From Streptomyces sp. NBC_01275 (GTDB lineage: Bacteria > Actinomycetota > Actinomycetes > Streptomycetales > Streptomycetaceae): DNA of 64,000 nucleotides. The position numbers and the translations under genes were made by a program. Under the pieces are notes generated by a model. It saw nothing but the letters and a program-made list of their open reading frames with translations. It was not told the origin of the DNA and made no database searches. The stretch is from assembly GCF_026340655.1 (NCBI RefSeq), contig NZ_JAPEOZ010000001.1, forward strand, positions 1,054,001 through 1,118,000, read 5' to 3'. Of this stretch, positions 9,257-18,370 are shown in pieces; the stretch's first letter is position 1, and every line of letters starts with the position of its first letter.

Positions 9257-10123
9257 GTGAGAGGGAACACCGGTGGTGTACGGGGGAGTTGGGCGACGGC
9301 CGTCCTGGTGGCGGGGAGTCTGCTGACCGGTTGCGCCGGCGGCGGTTCCGGCGCTGCGGCCAAGGGGACGGACGGCGCGTCTCCCCGGCGGACGGGCTCA
9401 CCTACGATCAGCGCCTCGCCTGAAGCCACGGCGACCACTCCGGGCGGCTCGAACAGCGCGTCCGCATCCGCATCCGTCCCCGGCGCCCCCGCCGCCCCCG
9501 ATCCCGCCCTCGTGCCGAAGACCGCGAAGGACGGACGGGAACTGGTCGACTCGGTGGTGCTCGCGCCGGGCGACTGGGGCCGCGGCTTCGTCGCCCAGAA
9601 CCCGGCCGCCGGAAAGCAGGGCACCTGGGCGGTACTGGACGACAGTTGCCGCTGGCAGCGCGAGAAGCTCCCGCGCGGGGTGCTGGCCAGCGCCTCCCGT
9701 TACAGCCGGCTGCCCGGCGGCGCGGGCAGGAGCGCCGTAAAAGTGACGGCCGCCGTCACCGCGCACGCCTCGGTCCTCGGCGCCGACGACCAACTGAGCA
9801 CCACTCTCGAGGAGGTGCTGCGCTGCCCGGACCAGCAGCCCCGCACCGACGAGCGGATCACCGGCCTGATGTCGGTGGGCACCCCCTTCGGCGCCCGCGA
9901 GCAGCAGTACGCCGACGACTCCGTGTACGAACTCGGCTCCTCCGTCGAACAGGGCGGCGCCGCCGAGTCGTACCGGTGGATGGTCGCCCGGCTCGGCACG
10001 GTCGTCGCGGCCGTCTCCGTCACCGGCGGCGAGGGACACACGCCGGCGGAACTCGACAAGGTGGGCGCCGACGCCCTCGCACAGATGCTGACGCGCGTCC
10101 AGCAGCGGCTGAAGGGGAAGTGA
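9257..10123 (+). CDS. Secreted lipoprotein, function unknown
   Basis: A 288-residue protein with a lipobox L-L-T-G-C (Cys26) after a short basic leader and hydrophobic core, so it should be anchored to the outer face of the membrane. A Ser/Thr/Ala/Pro-rich linker follows (about residues 30-80), then a globular domain with a D-D-S-C-R-W-Q motif and a second Cys in the E-V-L-R-C-P-D region that could pair with it. The GTG start at 9257 is supported by GAGGGG 6 bases upstream; the frame extends to 9170 without a sensible signal peptide. Only 16 bp separate it from the first sensor kinase, so the three genes probably form an operon and the lipoprotein may be an accessory or ligand-presenting component. 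No family was recognised. Confidence 0.8.
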   Translation: MRGNTGGVRGSWATAVLVAGSLLTGCAGGGSGAAAKGTDGASPRRTGSPTISASPEATATTPGGSNSASASASVPGAPAAPDPALVPKTAKDGRELVDSVVLAPGDWGRGFVAQNPAAGKQGTWAVLDDSCRWQREKLPRGVLASASRYSRLPGGAGRSAVKVTAAVTAHASVLGADDQLSTTLEEVLRCPDQQPRTDERITGLMSVGTPFGAREQQYADDSVYELGSSVEQGGAAESYRWMVARLGTVVAAVSVTGGEGHTPAELDKVGADALAQMLTRVQQRLKGK

Positions 10124-10139
10124 GCGAGTGGGGAGAGTG

Positions 10140-12698
10140 ATGGAACCGCTCCGTGCCTCCGACCCGGCCAAGCTGGCGGGCCACCGGCTGCTCGGACGGC
10201 TCGGCGCGGGCGGCATGGGCGTGGTGTACCTGGCCCGCACGGCCGGCGGCACGCTGGTCGCGCTGAAGGTGATCCAGGCCGAGTACGCCGAGGACCCCGA
10301 CTTCCGGGAGCGGTTCCGGCGCGAGGCGGACACGGCCCGCCGGATGACCAGCCCCTGGGTGGCCGCCCTGGTGGACGCGGACCCCGAGGCGGCGCAGCCC
10401 TGGCTGGCCACCGCCTTCGTACCGGGGCCCTCGCTCGGCGAGGCCGTGGCCGAGTGCGGCCCGTTCCCCGCGCGCAGTCTGCGGGTGCTGGGGGCGCGGC
10501 TCGCCGAGGCGCTGCGGGATCTGCACGCCGTCGGTCTGGTGCACCGGGACGTCAAGCCGGGCAATGTGCTGCTCGCGCTGGACGGACCGCGTCTGATCGA
10601 CTTCGGCGTGGCCCGCGATCCGGCGGACACCGCGCTCACCTCGACCGGCGTCGTGGTCGGCACGCCCGGCTTCCTCTCCCCGGAGCAGGCGCGGGGCGGG
10701 CGGGACGTGGGCCCGGCCGGCGACGTCTTCTCGCTGGGCTGTGTGCTGGCCTACGCGGCCACCGGCCGCCCCCCGTTCGGGACCGGCGCGCTCGACGCGC
10801 TGCTGTACCGCGCGGTGCACGACGCGCCGGATCTGGAAGGGGTTCCGCGGGAGATCGCCGGGGCGGTGGGCGACTGCCTGGAGAAGGACCCCCTCCGACG
10901 GCCCACGGCCGAGGCGCTCCGGGAGAACCTCACCACCGCCCTCGCCGACGCCGACGCCCTGGCGGCCGACCCGCGCACCGTCGTGCTCCGTCCCGAGCCG
11001 AAGGTCACGCCCGCCTCGCCTGCCGACCCACGGGAGGCCCTACGAGCGCCACGAGCCGAGGTCGCGTCCGGCGCCGAAGCCGGTGAGCTGCCCGGGGATG
11101 CGTCCGGTCGGCTGACCGAGGGCGAAGCCGAAGGGTCGCCCGACGGCGAACGCCCCGTCGACGACACCCCCGTCGACGGCACCCCCGTGGACGAGCCCCC
11201 CGCCGACGAGCCCCCCGTCGACGACACGCCCGTTGACGACACGCCCGTTGACGAGCCCCCCGTAGACGAAGTTCCCGCCGACGAAACTCCCGGTGCCGAA
11301 ACTCCCGGCGACCAAGCTCTCGGCGACGAAGCCGCCTGGCTGCCCGAGCCGTTGGTGCGGCTCATCGCCGAGCGGTCGGCCGCCGGGCTCGCGTTGCCCG
11401 GCGTCGACGACACCGAGGTCGACGGCGCGGCGAGCGACTCCGTCACGGAGCCGGCCGCCGCCCCGCCGCCCGGCCGGGCCGTCGGCAGGCGCCGGCTGCT
11501 CCTGCTGGCCGGCGGCGCGGCGGCCGTCACGGCAGGTGGCGGCCTGGCCGCCTGGGCGGCGCTCTCCGGGGACGGCGAGGACAAGGACGGCGGGAAGGGT
11601 TCCGGAGCCGCCCGCCCCGCGTACGCCATCGGACTGCACGCCGACCTGACCGGTGACCAGAAAGAGGTCGGTCAGGCCCAGGAGAACGGGCTGCGGCTGG
11701 CGGTCGAGCAGTTCAACGCCCGTGCGGACCAGCCCTTCACGCTCGCCGTGAAGACCGTGGACGACGGCGGCGACCCGGCCGCCGCGCCCGCCGCCGCGGC
11801 CCGGCTGGTCGCCGACCGTTCCGTGCTCGCCGTGATCGGCCCGACCACGGACGCCACCGCCCAGGCCTCGCTCCTGACGTACGACGCGGCGCTGCTGCCC
11901 CTCGTCGCGGTGTCGCCCGGCGCGACCGTGCTGTCGGTGCTGGGCAGCCGGTCGTTCCTGCACGCCCGGGTCACGGACACGATCCTGCCGTTCTATCTCA
12001 GCGCGTATCTGCGGGGCACCGCCAAGTCGCGCGCGGTCGGGATCGTCGACGACCGCGCGGCGGACGCCTACTCCTGGGAGATCAGCAGCCAGCTCAGCAG
12101 GGTCCTGCGGGACGCCCGGCTGCCGGCCGTGCCGAAGGTGGTCAGCGCGCTGCGGACCGACTTCGGGCCGACCCTCGACGCACTGCTGGCCGACGGCGCG
12201 GACTCCCTGGTCTTCGCCGGCTACCACGACCGGGCCGCGCTGCTGGCCCGGGAGCTCGGCAGCCGTGCCTTCACGGGGGCCAGGGCCGCCGCCGAGGGGG
12301 TGCTCGACCCCCGGTTCCTGTCCGCCGCCGGGGACGCGGCCGAGGGCTGGGTGGTCGTCGCCCCGGTGATGGACTCCTCCGTCGACCCTGCGGCCAAGAC
12401 GTTCGCGACCGCGTATCGCAAGCGTTTCGGCGCGGATCCGCAGCGGTACGCCGTCGAGGCGTACGACGTGGCCCAGCTGACGCTGAAGACGATGAGCGGG
12501 CTGCCCGCCGGGGACGTCACCCGCGCGCACCTCACCACGGCGCTGCGCTCGGCGACGTACAAGGGCATCACGAAGAACTTCGCTTTCGACAAGAAGACCG
12601 GGGGGCTGGTCATCGACGGCGGCGGGGTCTTCCTGTGGCAGGTGATCGGCGGCCGGTTCCGGTACCGAGGTGCGGCGCCGTACCAGGTGTCCACGTGA
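10140..12698 (+). CDS. Membrane Ser/Thr protein kinase with periplasmic-binding-protein sensor domain (copy 1)
   Basis: An 852-residue fusion. The cytoplasmic Hanks-type kinase has the glycine loop G-A-G-G-M-G, Lys43 in A-L-K-V-I, catalytic H135-R-D137-V-K-P-G-N and D154-F-G, so it should be active. A long acidic Pro-rich linker of P-V-D-D-T/P-V-D-E-P repeats leads to a single transmembrane helix at about 452-475. The outer part resembles a type I periplasmic binding protein of the LivK/branched-chain amino-acid group (G-L-H-A-D-L-T-G, Q-E-N-G-L-R-L-A-V, A-V-I-G-P-T-T-D-A-T). It probably senses a small ligand and phosphorylates cytoplasmic targets. The ATG at 10140 is chosen by alignment with the adjacent paralogue; a GTG at 10128 is in frame. 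Confidence 0.92.
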   Translation: MEPLRASDPAKLAGHRLLGRLGAGGMGVVYLARTAGGTLVALKVIQAEYAEDPDFRERFRREADTARRMTSPWVAALVDADPEAAQPWLATAFVPGPSLGEAVAECGPFPARSLRVLGARLAEALRDLHAVGLVHRDVKPGNVLLALDGPRLIDFGVARDPADTALTSTGVVVGTPGFLSPEQARGGRDVGPAGDVFSLGCVLAYAATGRPPFGTGALDALLYRAVHDAPDLEGVPREIAGAVGDCLEKDPLRRPTAEALRENLTTALADADALAADPRTVVLRPEPKVTPASPADPREALRAPRAEVASGAEAGELPGDASGRLTEGEAEGSPDGERPVDDTPVDGTPVDEPPADEPPVDDTPVDDTPVDEPPVDEVPADETPGAETPGDQALGDEAAWLPEPLVRLIAERSAAGLALPGVDDTEVDGAASDSVTEPAAAPPPGRAVGRRRLLLLAGGAAAVTAGGGLAAWAALSGDGEDKDGGKGSGAARPAYAIGLHADLTGDQKEVGQAQENGLRLAVEQFNARADQPFTLAVKTVDDGGDPAAAPAAAARLVADRSVLAVIGPTTDATAQASLLTYDAALLPLVAVSPGATVLSVLGSRSFLHARVTDTILPFYLSAYLRGTAKSRAVGIVDDRAADAYSWEISSQLSRVLRDARLPAVPKVVSALRTDFGPTLDALLADGADSLVFAGYHDRAALLARELGSRAFTGARAAAEGVLDPRFLSAAGDAAEGWVVVAPVMDSSVDPAAKTFATAYRKRFGADPQRYAVEAYDVAQLTLKTMSGLPAGDVTRAHLTTALRSATYKGITKNFAFDKKTGGLVIDGGGVFLWQVIGGRFRYRGAAPYQVST
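11152..11335 (+). repeat. 15-bp tandem repeats coding the acidic Pro-rich kinase linker
   Basis: Imperfect 15-bp units (for example CCCGTCGACGACACG) encode repeated P-V-D-D-T and P-V-D-E-P pentapeptides between the kinase domain and the transmembrane helix. The following paralogue lacks them, so the array probably expanded after the duplication. Confidence 0.75.
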
Positions 12699-12708
12699 GG
12701 GGCCGCTG

Positions 12709-14895
12709 ATGGAGCCCTTGCGCGGCGGCGACCCGGCCAGGATCGCGGGCTATCGGCTGCTGCGCCGGGTGGGCGCGGGCGGCATGGGCGTGGTGTACCT
12801 GGCCCGCTCGACCGACGGCTCGCTCGCCGCGCTGAAGGTCATCCGGGCCGCGCACGCGGACGACGCGGGCTTCCGGGCCCGGTTCCGCCGCGAGGTGGAG
12901 ACCGCGGGCCGGGTCGCCGACCCCTGGGTGGTGCCGCTGCTCGACGCGGATCCGGACGCGGAGTCGCCGTGGCTGGCGACGGCGTTCGTGCCGGGCCCCT
13001 CGCTGTCGGAGGCCGTGCAGGAATGCGGTCCGCTGCCGCACGCCTCGGTCCGTTTCCTGGGAGCCCGGCTCGCCGAGGCGCTGGACGCCGTGCACGGCGC
13101 GGGGCTGGTGCACCGGGACGTCAAGCCGGGCAATGTGCTGCTCGCGGTCGACGGACCCCGGATGATCGACTTCGGTATCGCCCGGACGCCGGAGGACACC
13201 GCGCTCACCGCCAGCGGGATGGTGGTCGGCTCCCCCGGGTTCCTCTCCCCCGAGCAGGCCCAGGGCCGGGGCCGGGAGATCGGTCCGGCCAGCGACGTGT
13301 TCTCCCTCGGCTGTCTGCTGGCCTACGCGGTGACGGGCGAACGCCCCTTCGGCGCGGGCTCAGCGGCCGGGGTCCTGATGCGCACGGTCCATGACGAGCC
13401 GGACCTCGACGGCGTCCCCTCGGAGCTGCTGCCGCTGCTGCGGGACTGCCTGGAGAAGTCCCCCGAGGCCCGCCCCACCGTGGCCGAGGTCCGTCGGACG
13501 CTGGACGGAGCGCGGCCGCAGGGCCGGGACGGCACGGGCGGGGGCTGGCTGCCCGAGCCGGTCACCCGTCTCATCGCGCGCCGATCGGCCGCCGTCCTCG
13601 CCCTGCCGGACGTGACGGCGACCGAGGTGCCGGGGGCGGCGCCGTACGACGATCCGGAGCCCCGCACGGACGAGGCGCCGACCGGCTCCACGCGACGCCG
13701 TCTCCTGGTGCTGGGCTCGGCCGCCGGGGTGCTCGCGGCGGGCGGTACGGCGGCCTGGTGGACGGCGGACCGACGGGACCCTACGACCGCGCAGGGAGCC
13801 CCCGCCCGGCTGCCGCGGCTGGTCGTGGCGCTGCACGCCGACCTGAGCGGCGGCGGCCGTACGACGGGCCGTGCCCAGGAGAACGGCGTCCGAGTCGCCG
13901 TCGACCGGTTCAACTCCCGCGCCGACCGCGGCTTCGAGCTGGCGCTCCAGGTGCACGACGACGCGGGCAGCGCCACCCGGGCGCGGCAGCTCGCGCAGCG
14001 GCTGACGGCCGACGACCGGGTCCGCGCGGTGATCGGCCCGACCACGGACGCCTGCGCGAAGGCCTCCCTCGCGCAGTACGGGAAGGCGCGGCTCGCCATG
14101 GTCTCCGTGTCCGTCGGCCTGGACGACGTGTCCGCCTCCGCCAACCGGGTGTACGCGGCGACCCGCCCGCCCGACGCCACCCTGGCCGCGCCGATCGTCG
14201 CCCACCTCGTCCGCACCGACGGGGCCCGTCGGACGGTGCTGGTCGACGACGCGGCCGAGGGCGACTTCAGCTGGGAGATCTGCACGCGCGTCAGCGAGGC
14301 CATGCGCTCCGGACAGGGCACCACGACCCGGCGCACCCTCGCCGCGAAGGACGACTCGGCCGACGCCTTCCGCGCCCTGGCCGAGACGCTGACCGGCTCG
14401 GGCGCGGACGCGGTGGTGTTCGGCGGCGGGTACGCGCGCGCCGCGAAACTGGCCCGGGCGCTGGACTCCGCCGGCTACACCGGCGCCCGGCTGGCCACCC
14501 AGCGCGCCCTCGACCCCCGCTTCCTCACCCTGGCGGGGCCCGCCGCCGAAGGCTGGGTCTTCGCCACCGCGTTCCTCGACCCGACCCGGGTGACGGCCGC
14601 GAAGCCCTTCGTCGCCGCCTACCGCGCACGCTTCGACGCCGCTCCGCCCTGGTACTCGGCCGAGGCCTACGACGCGACGCTGTTCGTGGCCCGCGCGATG
14701 ACGACGCTGGGCGCGTCCCACGCGGAGCGGGGCGCGATCGTGGACCGGCTGCGCGCCACCGACTACCGGGGGATCACCAAACGGCTGCGCTACACCTCGT
14801 CCAGCACCGGCTACACCGTGGACGGGCTGTACCTGTTCGAGGCGTCCGGCGGCCGCTTCCGCTGGCTGGGCCAGTACCAGGACGCCACGGCCTGA
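12709..14895 (+). CDS. Membrane Ser/Thr protein kinase with periplasmic-binding-protein sensor domain (copy 2)
   Basis: A 728-residue paralogue of the gene just upstream, which ends 10 bp before; its ribosome site GAGGGG overlaps that gene's stop codon, so the two are translationally linked. Kinase residues are at identical positions: G-A-G-G-M-G, Lys43, H135-R-D137 and D154-F-G. The linker is much shorter and the transmembrane helix falls at about 329-352. The outer domain again has L-H-A-D-L-S-G, R-A-Q-E-N-G-V-R-V-A-V and A-V-I-G-P-T-T-D-A-C. Sequence between the two outer domains is clearly diverged compared with the kinase parts, which suggests different ligands feeding similar phosphorylation outputs. 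Confidence 0.92.
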   Translation: MEPLRGGDPARIAGYRLLRRVGAGGMGVVYLARSTDGSLAALKVIRAAHADDAGFRARFRREVETAGRVADPWVVPLLDADPDAESPWLATAFVPGPSLSEAVQECGPLPHASVRFLGARLAEALDAVHGAGLVHRDVKPGNVLLAVDGPRMIDFGIARTPEDTALTASGMVVGSPGFLSPEQAQGRGREIGPASDVFSLGCLLAYAVTGERPFGAGSAAGVLMRTVHDEPDLDGVPSELLPLLRDCLEKSPEARPTVAEVRRTLDGARPQGRDGTGGGWLPEPVTRLIARRSAAVLALPDVTATEVPGAAPYDDPEPRTDEAPTGSTRRRLLVLGSAAGVLAAGGTAAWWTADRRDPTTAQGAPARLPRLVVALHADLSGGGRTTGRAQENGVRVAVDRFNSRADRGFELALQVHDDAGSATRARQLAQRLTADDRVRAVIGPTTDACAKASLAQYGKARLAMVSVSVGLDDVSASANRVYAATRPPDATLAAPIVAHLVRTDGARRTVLVDDAAEGDFSWEICTRVSEAMRSGQGTTTRRTLAAKDDSADAFRALAETLTGSGADAVVFGGGYARAAKLARALDSAGYTGARLATQRALDPRFLTLAGPAAEGWVFATAFLDPTRVTAAKPFVAAYRARFDAAPPWYSAEAYDATLFVARAMTTLGASHAERGAIVDRLRATDYRGITKRLRYTSSSTGYTVDGLYLFEASGGRFRWLGQYQDATA

Positions 14896-14903
14896 CCCGG
14901 CGC

Positions 14904-14931
14904 CCCTGCCCACCCTGCCCACCCTGCCCAC
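14904..14931. repeat. Three 9-bp tandem repeats (CCCTGCCCA)
   Basis: The unit CCCTGCCCA occurs three times in direct succession just after the second kinase gene. It lies in the 275-bp spacer before the sugar transporter. No function is apparent. Confidence 0.6.
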
Positions 14932-14997
14932 CGCCGCGTACCCCGCGCACCCCCGCCTGCTCCCGCCCCCTCCGGCCCGCACTCCCGCCCGCGTATG

Positions 14998-15010
14998 CGA
15001 AAGAGTTTCG
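14998..15010. promoter_or_regulatory. LacI-type operator candidate 1 upstream of sugar transporter
   Basis: CGAAA-GAG-TTTCG, a perfect 5-bp inverted repeat with a 3-nt centre, 160 bp before the binding-protein gene. It matches the CGAA(A)-N-TT(T)CG type of site described for LacI-family xylose/xylobiose regulators of Streptomyces. Function is inferred from sequence similarity and position. Confidence 0.6.
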
Positions 15011-15097
15011 TAACCGGGGCATTTCTCCTCCTTGTCCTGGGCGTGAAGCACGTGTCAGTGTCCCGCTCCAGCAGGCAGGCCGCCGTGGCGGTGCATT

Positions 15098-15110
15098 CGA
15101 AAGGCTTTCG
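15098..15110. promoter_or_regulatory. LacI-type operator candidate 2 upstream of sugar transporter
   Basis: CGAAAGGCTTTCG: 6-bp arms around one central base, 60 bp before the binding-protein start. It is the most symmetric of the sites in this cluster. Exactly 100 bp separates it from candidate 1, so looping by a tetrameric or paired repressor is possible. Confidence 0.65.
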
Positions 15111-15169
15111 CTCAGCTTTCTGATCTGCCTTGCGTCACCCATGGCAGTGCGAGTGAAGAGAGACAGAGC

Positions 15170-16474
15170 ATGCACGGGATCCCGAGAAGCAGAACGCGGC
15201 GAGTCGTCGTGTCCCTCACCACCGTGTCGGCCGCCTTGGCGCTGGCCGCCTGCGGCACGTCGGGACCGTCCACGTCGTCGTCCTCGGCGGGTCTGACGAT
15301 GTGGGCGCTGAACGACCAGACGATCCTCAAGGAGTCCGTGGACGCCTACAACAAGGACCACCCCGACGCGAAGATCACGCTGCGGCTGTACGCGAACGAC
15401 GACTACAAGCAGAAGCTGCGGGTCGCCTTCGGCGCGGGCCAGGCGCCGGACCTCTTCTTCAACTGGGGCGGCGGCGCGCTGAACGACTACGTGAAGGCGG
15501 ACAAGGTCGACGCGCTCACGGACGCGCAGGTGGACACCGGCCGGTTCACGCCGAGTGTGATGGAGAGCGCCACCTTCGACGGCAAGACCTACGGCGTTCC
15601 CGCCAACGGCCTCGCCCCGGTCGTCCTCTACTACAACAAGAAGGTCCTCAAGGACGCGGGCGTCGAGCCGCCGACGACGTACGACGCACTGCTGACGGCC
15701 GTGAAGAAGCTGAAGGGCGACGGCAAGGTGCCGCTGTCCCTCGCGGCGAACTCCAAGTGGCCCACGCTGATGTACCTGGAGTACCTGCTCGACCGCACCG
15801 GCGGCTCGCGGGTGTTCTCGAAGATCGCCTCCGGTGACGCCTCCGCCTGGAAGGACCCGTCGGTCACCGCGGCCGACCAGAAGCTCCAGGACCTGGCGAA
15901 GGCCGGCGCCTTCGGCGACAACGCCTCCTCCGTGAGCTACGACCAGGGCGCCTCCACGGCCCTGCTCTACACCGGCAAGGCGGGCATGGAGCTGATGGGC
16001 ACCTGGGAGTACGCCAACCTGGTCAAGGCCGCTCCGGACTTCGCGAAGAAGGACCTGGGCTATGTCGCCTTCCCGGCGCTGACCGACGGGGCCGGCAGCG
16101 CGAAGAACATCGTCGGCAACCCCTCGAACTTCCTGTCGCTGAACTCGGCGAGCACGCACAAGAAGGCGGCGCTGGAGTACCTGAAGGACTATGTGATGAA
16201 CGCCTCCCAGATGGACGCCTACCTCGCGGCCGGCAGCGTCCCGCCCGTCAACGGTCTGGAGTCGAAGCTGGCGGCCACGCCGTCGTCGTCCGACAAGGAG
16301 TGGCTGACGTTCGTCTACGACCTGGTGCAGACGGCACCGAGCTTCCAGCTGTCCTGGGACCAGGCGCTGCCGTCGGACCAGGCCGATCCGCTGCTGACCA
16401 ACGTGGACAAGTCGTTCCTGCGGCAGATCGAGCCCACGCAGTTCGGCGAGAACATGAGCGAGGCGGCGCAGTAA
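15170..16474 (+). CDS. ABC transporter sugar-binding lipoprotein (BxlE-like)
   Basis: A 434-residue family 1 solute-binding protein. The signal peptide ends in lipobox L-A-A-C with Cys28, so it is tethered outside the membrane. Typical features are the T-M-W-A-L-N-D start of the mature domain, G-A-G-Q-A-P-D-L-F-F-N-W-G and the Y-G-V-P-A-N-G-L segment. It captures an oligosaccharide for the two permeases that follow with overlapping codons. The gene order with a GH3 enzyme and a LacI regulator, and the CGAAA-type operators upstream, match the xylobiose system bxlEFGA of Streptomyces; the exact sugar is inference. The AGAGAGACAGAG stretch before ATG 15170 serves as ribosome site. Confidence 0.92.
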   Translation: MHGIPRSRTRRVVVSLTTVSAALALAACGTSGPSTSSSSAGLTMWALNDQTILKESVDAYNKDHPDAKITLRLYANDDYKQKLRVAFGAGQAPDLFFNWGGGALNDYVKADKVDALTDAQVDTGRFTPSVMESATFDGKTYGVPANGLAPVVLYYNKKVLKDAGVEPPTTYDALLTAVKKLKGDGKVPLSLAANSKWPTLMYLEYLLDRTGGSRVFSKIASGDASAWKDPSVTAADQKLQDLAKAGAFGDNASSVSYDQGASTALLYTGKAGMELMGTWEYANLVKAAPDFAKKDLGYVAFPALTDGAGSAKNIVGNPSNFLSLNSASTHKKAALEYLKDYVMNASQMDAYLAAGSVPPVNGLESKLAATPSSSDKEWLTFVYDLVQTAPSFQLSWDQALPSDQADPLLTNVDKSFLRQIEPTQFGENMSEAAQ

Positions 16475-17430
16475 TGACGACCCTGGTCTCCACCCCGAAC
16501 CCGGTCGCGCCCAAGGAGGCGCGGCCGGGCAGGGCCCACGGCAGGCCCCACGGGAGGCGTCGCTTCACCGGCGTCCTGATGGCCGCTCCCGCCCTGCTCC
16601 TGTTCGGTCTGTTCGGCCTGGTCCCGCTGGTGGGCGTGGTGGCGCTCGGCTTCGCCCGCTGGGACGGCCTGGGCGACCTCGGCTGGGCGGGCTTCGACAA
16701 CTGGAGCGGAGTCCTCACGGACGGGGCGACCTGGCAGGCGCTGTGGCTCACGGTCAAGGTGATGGTGATCAGCTGGCTGGTCCAGACGCCGCTCGCCCTG
16801 GCGCTCGGGCTCTTCCAGGCTCCCCCGGGCCGGTTGCGCGCGCTGCTGGCGGTGCTGTGGTTCCTGCCGCTGCTGCTGTCGGCCGTGGCGATCGGCCTGA
16901 CCTGGCAGGCGCTGCTCGACCCCTCCTTCGGCGTCGGCGCCACGCCCGGACTGCACTGGCTGGCCAAGCCGCTGCTGGGCTCCCCGGAGCTGGCCCTCTA
17001 CACGGTGATCGCCGTGATCGCCTGGCAGTTCGTGCCGTTCCACGCCCTGCTGTACCAGGCCGGGCTACGGCAGATTCCCGTCTCGCTGTACGAGGCCGCC
17101 GCCCTCGACGGCGCCGGGCCCACCACCCGCCTCCTGCGGATCACCCTGCCGCAGCTGAAGTACACGGTGGTCACGTCGAGCACGCTCATGCTGGTCGGCT
17201 CGCTGACCTACTTCGACCTGATCTTCGTCCTGTCAGGCGGCACCGGAGGCCCCGGCACCGCCACCCGCGTCCTTCCCCTCGCCATGTACATCACCGGCTT
17301 CCAGGCCCACGACATGGGCCGGGCCAGCGCCGTCGCCACCCTTCTGGTGGTCACCGGCCTCGGCCTGTCGCTGCTGACCACCCGGCTGTCCGGCTTCACC
17401 CGGATGGACAGCCAGCAGGAGGGCATGTGA
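16474..17430 (+). CDS. ABC transporter permease, sugar (BxlF-like)
   Basis: A 318-residue inner-membrane permease of the CUT1/MalF group with about six transmembrane helices. The EAA loop that docks the ATPase reads Y-E-A-A-A-L-D-G-A-G-P-T-T-R-L-L near residue 205-220. The start ATG at 16474 shares the last A of the binding protein's TAA (TAATG), so translation is coupled. The longer open frame starting at 16300 overlaps the binding-protein gene and is not used. No ATPase gene accompanies the system; in Streptomyces the shared MsiK normally energises such transporters. Confidence 0.93.
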   Translation: MTTLVSTPNPVAPKEARPGRAHGRPHGRRRFTGVLMAAPALLLFGLFGLVPLVGVVALGFARWDGLGDLGWAGFDNWSGVLTDGATWQALWLTVKVMVISWLVQTPLALALGLFQAPPGRLRALLAVLWFLPLLLSAVAIGLTWQALLDPSFGVGATPGLHWLAKPLLGSPELALYTVIAVIAWQFVPFHALLYQAGLRQIPVSLYEAAALDGAGPTTRLLRITLPQLKYTVVTSSTLMLVGSLTYFDLIFVLSGGTGGPGTATRVLPLAMYITGFQAHDMGRASAVATLLVVTGLGLSLLTTRLSGFTRMDSQQEGM

Positions 17431-18257
17431 GCACCGTCATGACCGTGCGCCGTGCCGTCACCGGCAGTGCCGCGCTGCTGTGGACGGCGCTGGTCGTCGT
17501 GCCCCTGTACTGGCTGGTGGTGACCAGTCTGCGCAGCCGTACGGACTTCACCGCCGACAGCCCGCTGGCGCTGCCCGGCGACCCCACCCTCGCGAACTAC
17601 CGGACCGTCCTCGCCGGCGACTTCACGACCTATCTGCTCAACAGCGTCGTCGTGACCGTGGCGACGGTCGCGCTCACCGTCGCCGTCGCCCTGATGGCCT
17701 CGTTCGCGATCGTCCGCAACTCGGACAGCCGCTGGTCGCGGCTGACCTTCCGGCTGTTCCTGCTCGGGCTGGCGATCCCGCTGCAGGCGGTGATCATCCC
17801 GGTGTATCTGCTGATCATCCGGATGAACCTCTACGACAGCCTGCTCGCGATCGTGCTGCCGTCGGTGGCCTTCGCCCTGCCGATCACCGTGATGATCATG
17901 GTGAACTTCCTGCGGGACGTGCCCCGCTCGCTGTTCGAGGCGATGATCGTGGACGGGGCGGGCGACTGGCGCATGCTGTGGTCGCTGGCGGCCCCCATGG
18001 CCCGCCCGGCCCTCGTGACCGTCGCCGTGTACGACGGCCTCCAGGTCTGGAACGGCTTCCTCTTCCCGCTCATCCTCACCCAGAGCGGAGACAAGGCGGT
18101 GCTTCCGCTGGCGCTGACCCTCTACCGGGGCCAGTTCGGCATCGACGTCCCGGCCACGATGGCCGCCGTGGTGCTCTCCACGCTGCCCGTGCTGGTGGTG
18201 TTCGTCCTCGCCCGACGGCAGCTCGTCGCCGGTCTCACCGCCGGCTTCTCCAAGTAG
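17427..18257 (+). CDS. ABC transporter permease, sugar (BxlG-like)
   Basis: A 276-residue MalG-type permease with six hydrophobic helices and the EAA loop F-E-A-M-I-V-D-G-A-G-D-W-R-M-L-W. It starts at GTG 17427 inside the ATGTGA junction with the previous permease (4-base overlap); ATG 17439 is an alternative. It forms the heterodimeric channel with the preceding gene. The following GH3 gene begins 113 bp downstream and has its own ribosome site. Confidence 0.92.
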   Translation: MSTVMTVRRAVTGSAALLWTALVVVPLYWLVVTSLRSRTDFTADSPLALPGDPTLANYRTVLAGDFTTYLLNSVVVTVATVALTVAVALMASFAIVRNSDSRWSRLTFRLFLLGLAIPLQAVIIPVYLLIIRMNLYDSLLAIVLPSVAFALPITVMIMVNFLRDVPRSLFEAMIVDGAGDWRMLWSLAAPMARPALVTVAVYDGLQVWNGFLFPLILTQSGDKAVLPLALTLYRGQFGIDVPATMAAVVLSTLPVLVVFVLARRQLVAGLTAGFSK

Positions 18258-18370
18258 CACCCCCCTTCCTCATAGAGCCCCCATTTCCCCAAAGCACGTC
18301 CCGCGCGGCGGCCCGTCGGCATGCCCGGCTGCCGTGCGCGTACCCCTGCGCTTCTCACGAGGAGTCGTGA

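Noticed and set aside
15170..18257. Missing ATPase taken as a broken sugar transporter
   Set aside because: Streptomyces CUT1 systems commonly lack their own ATPase and share MsiK; all other parts are intact here and in the 46552-49790 operon.
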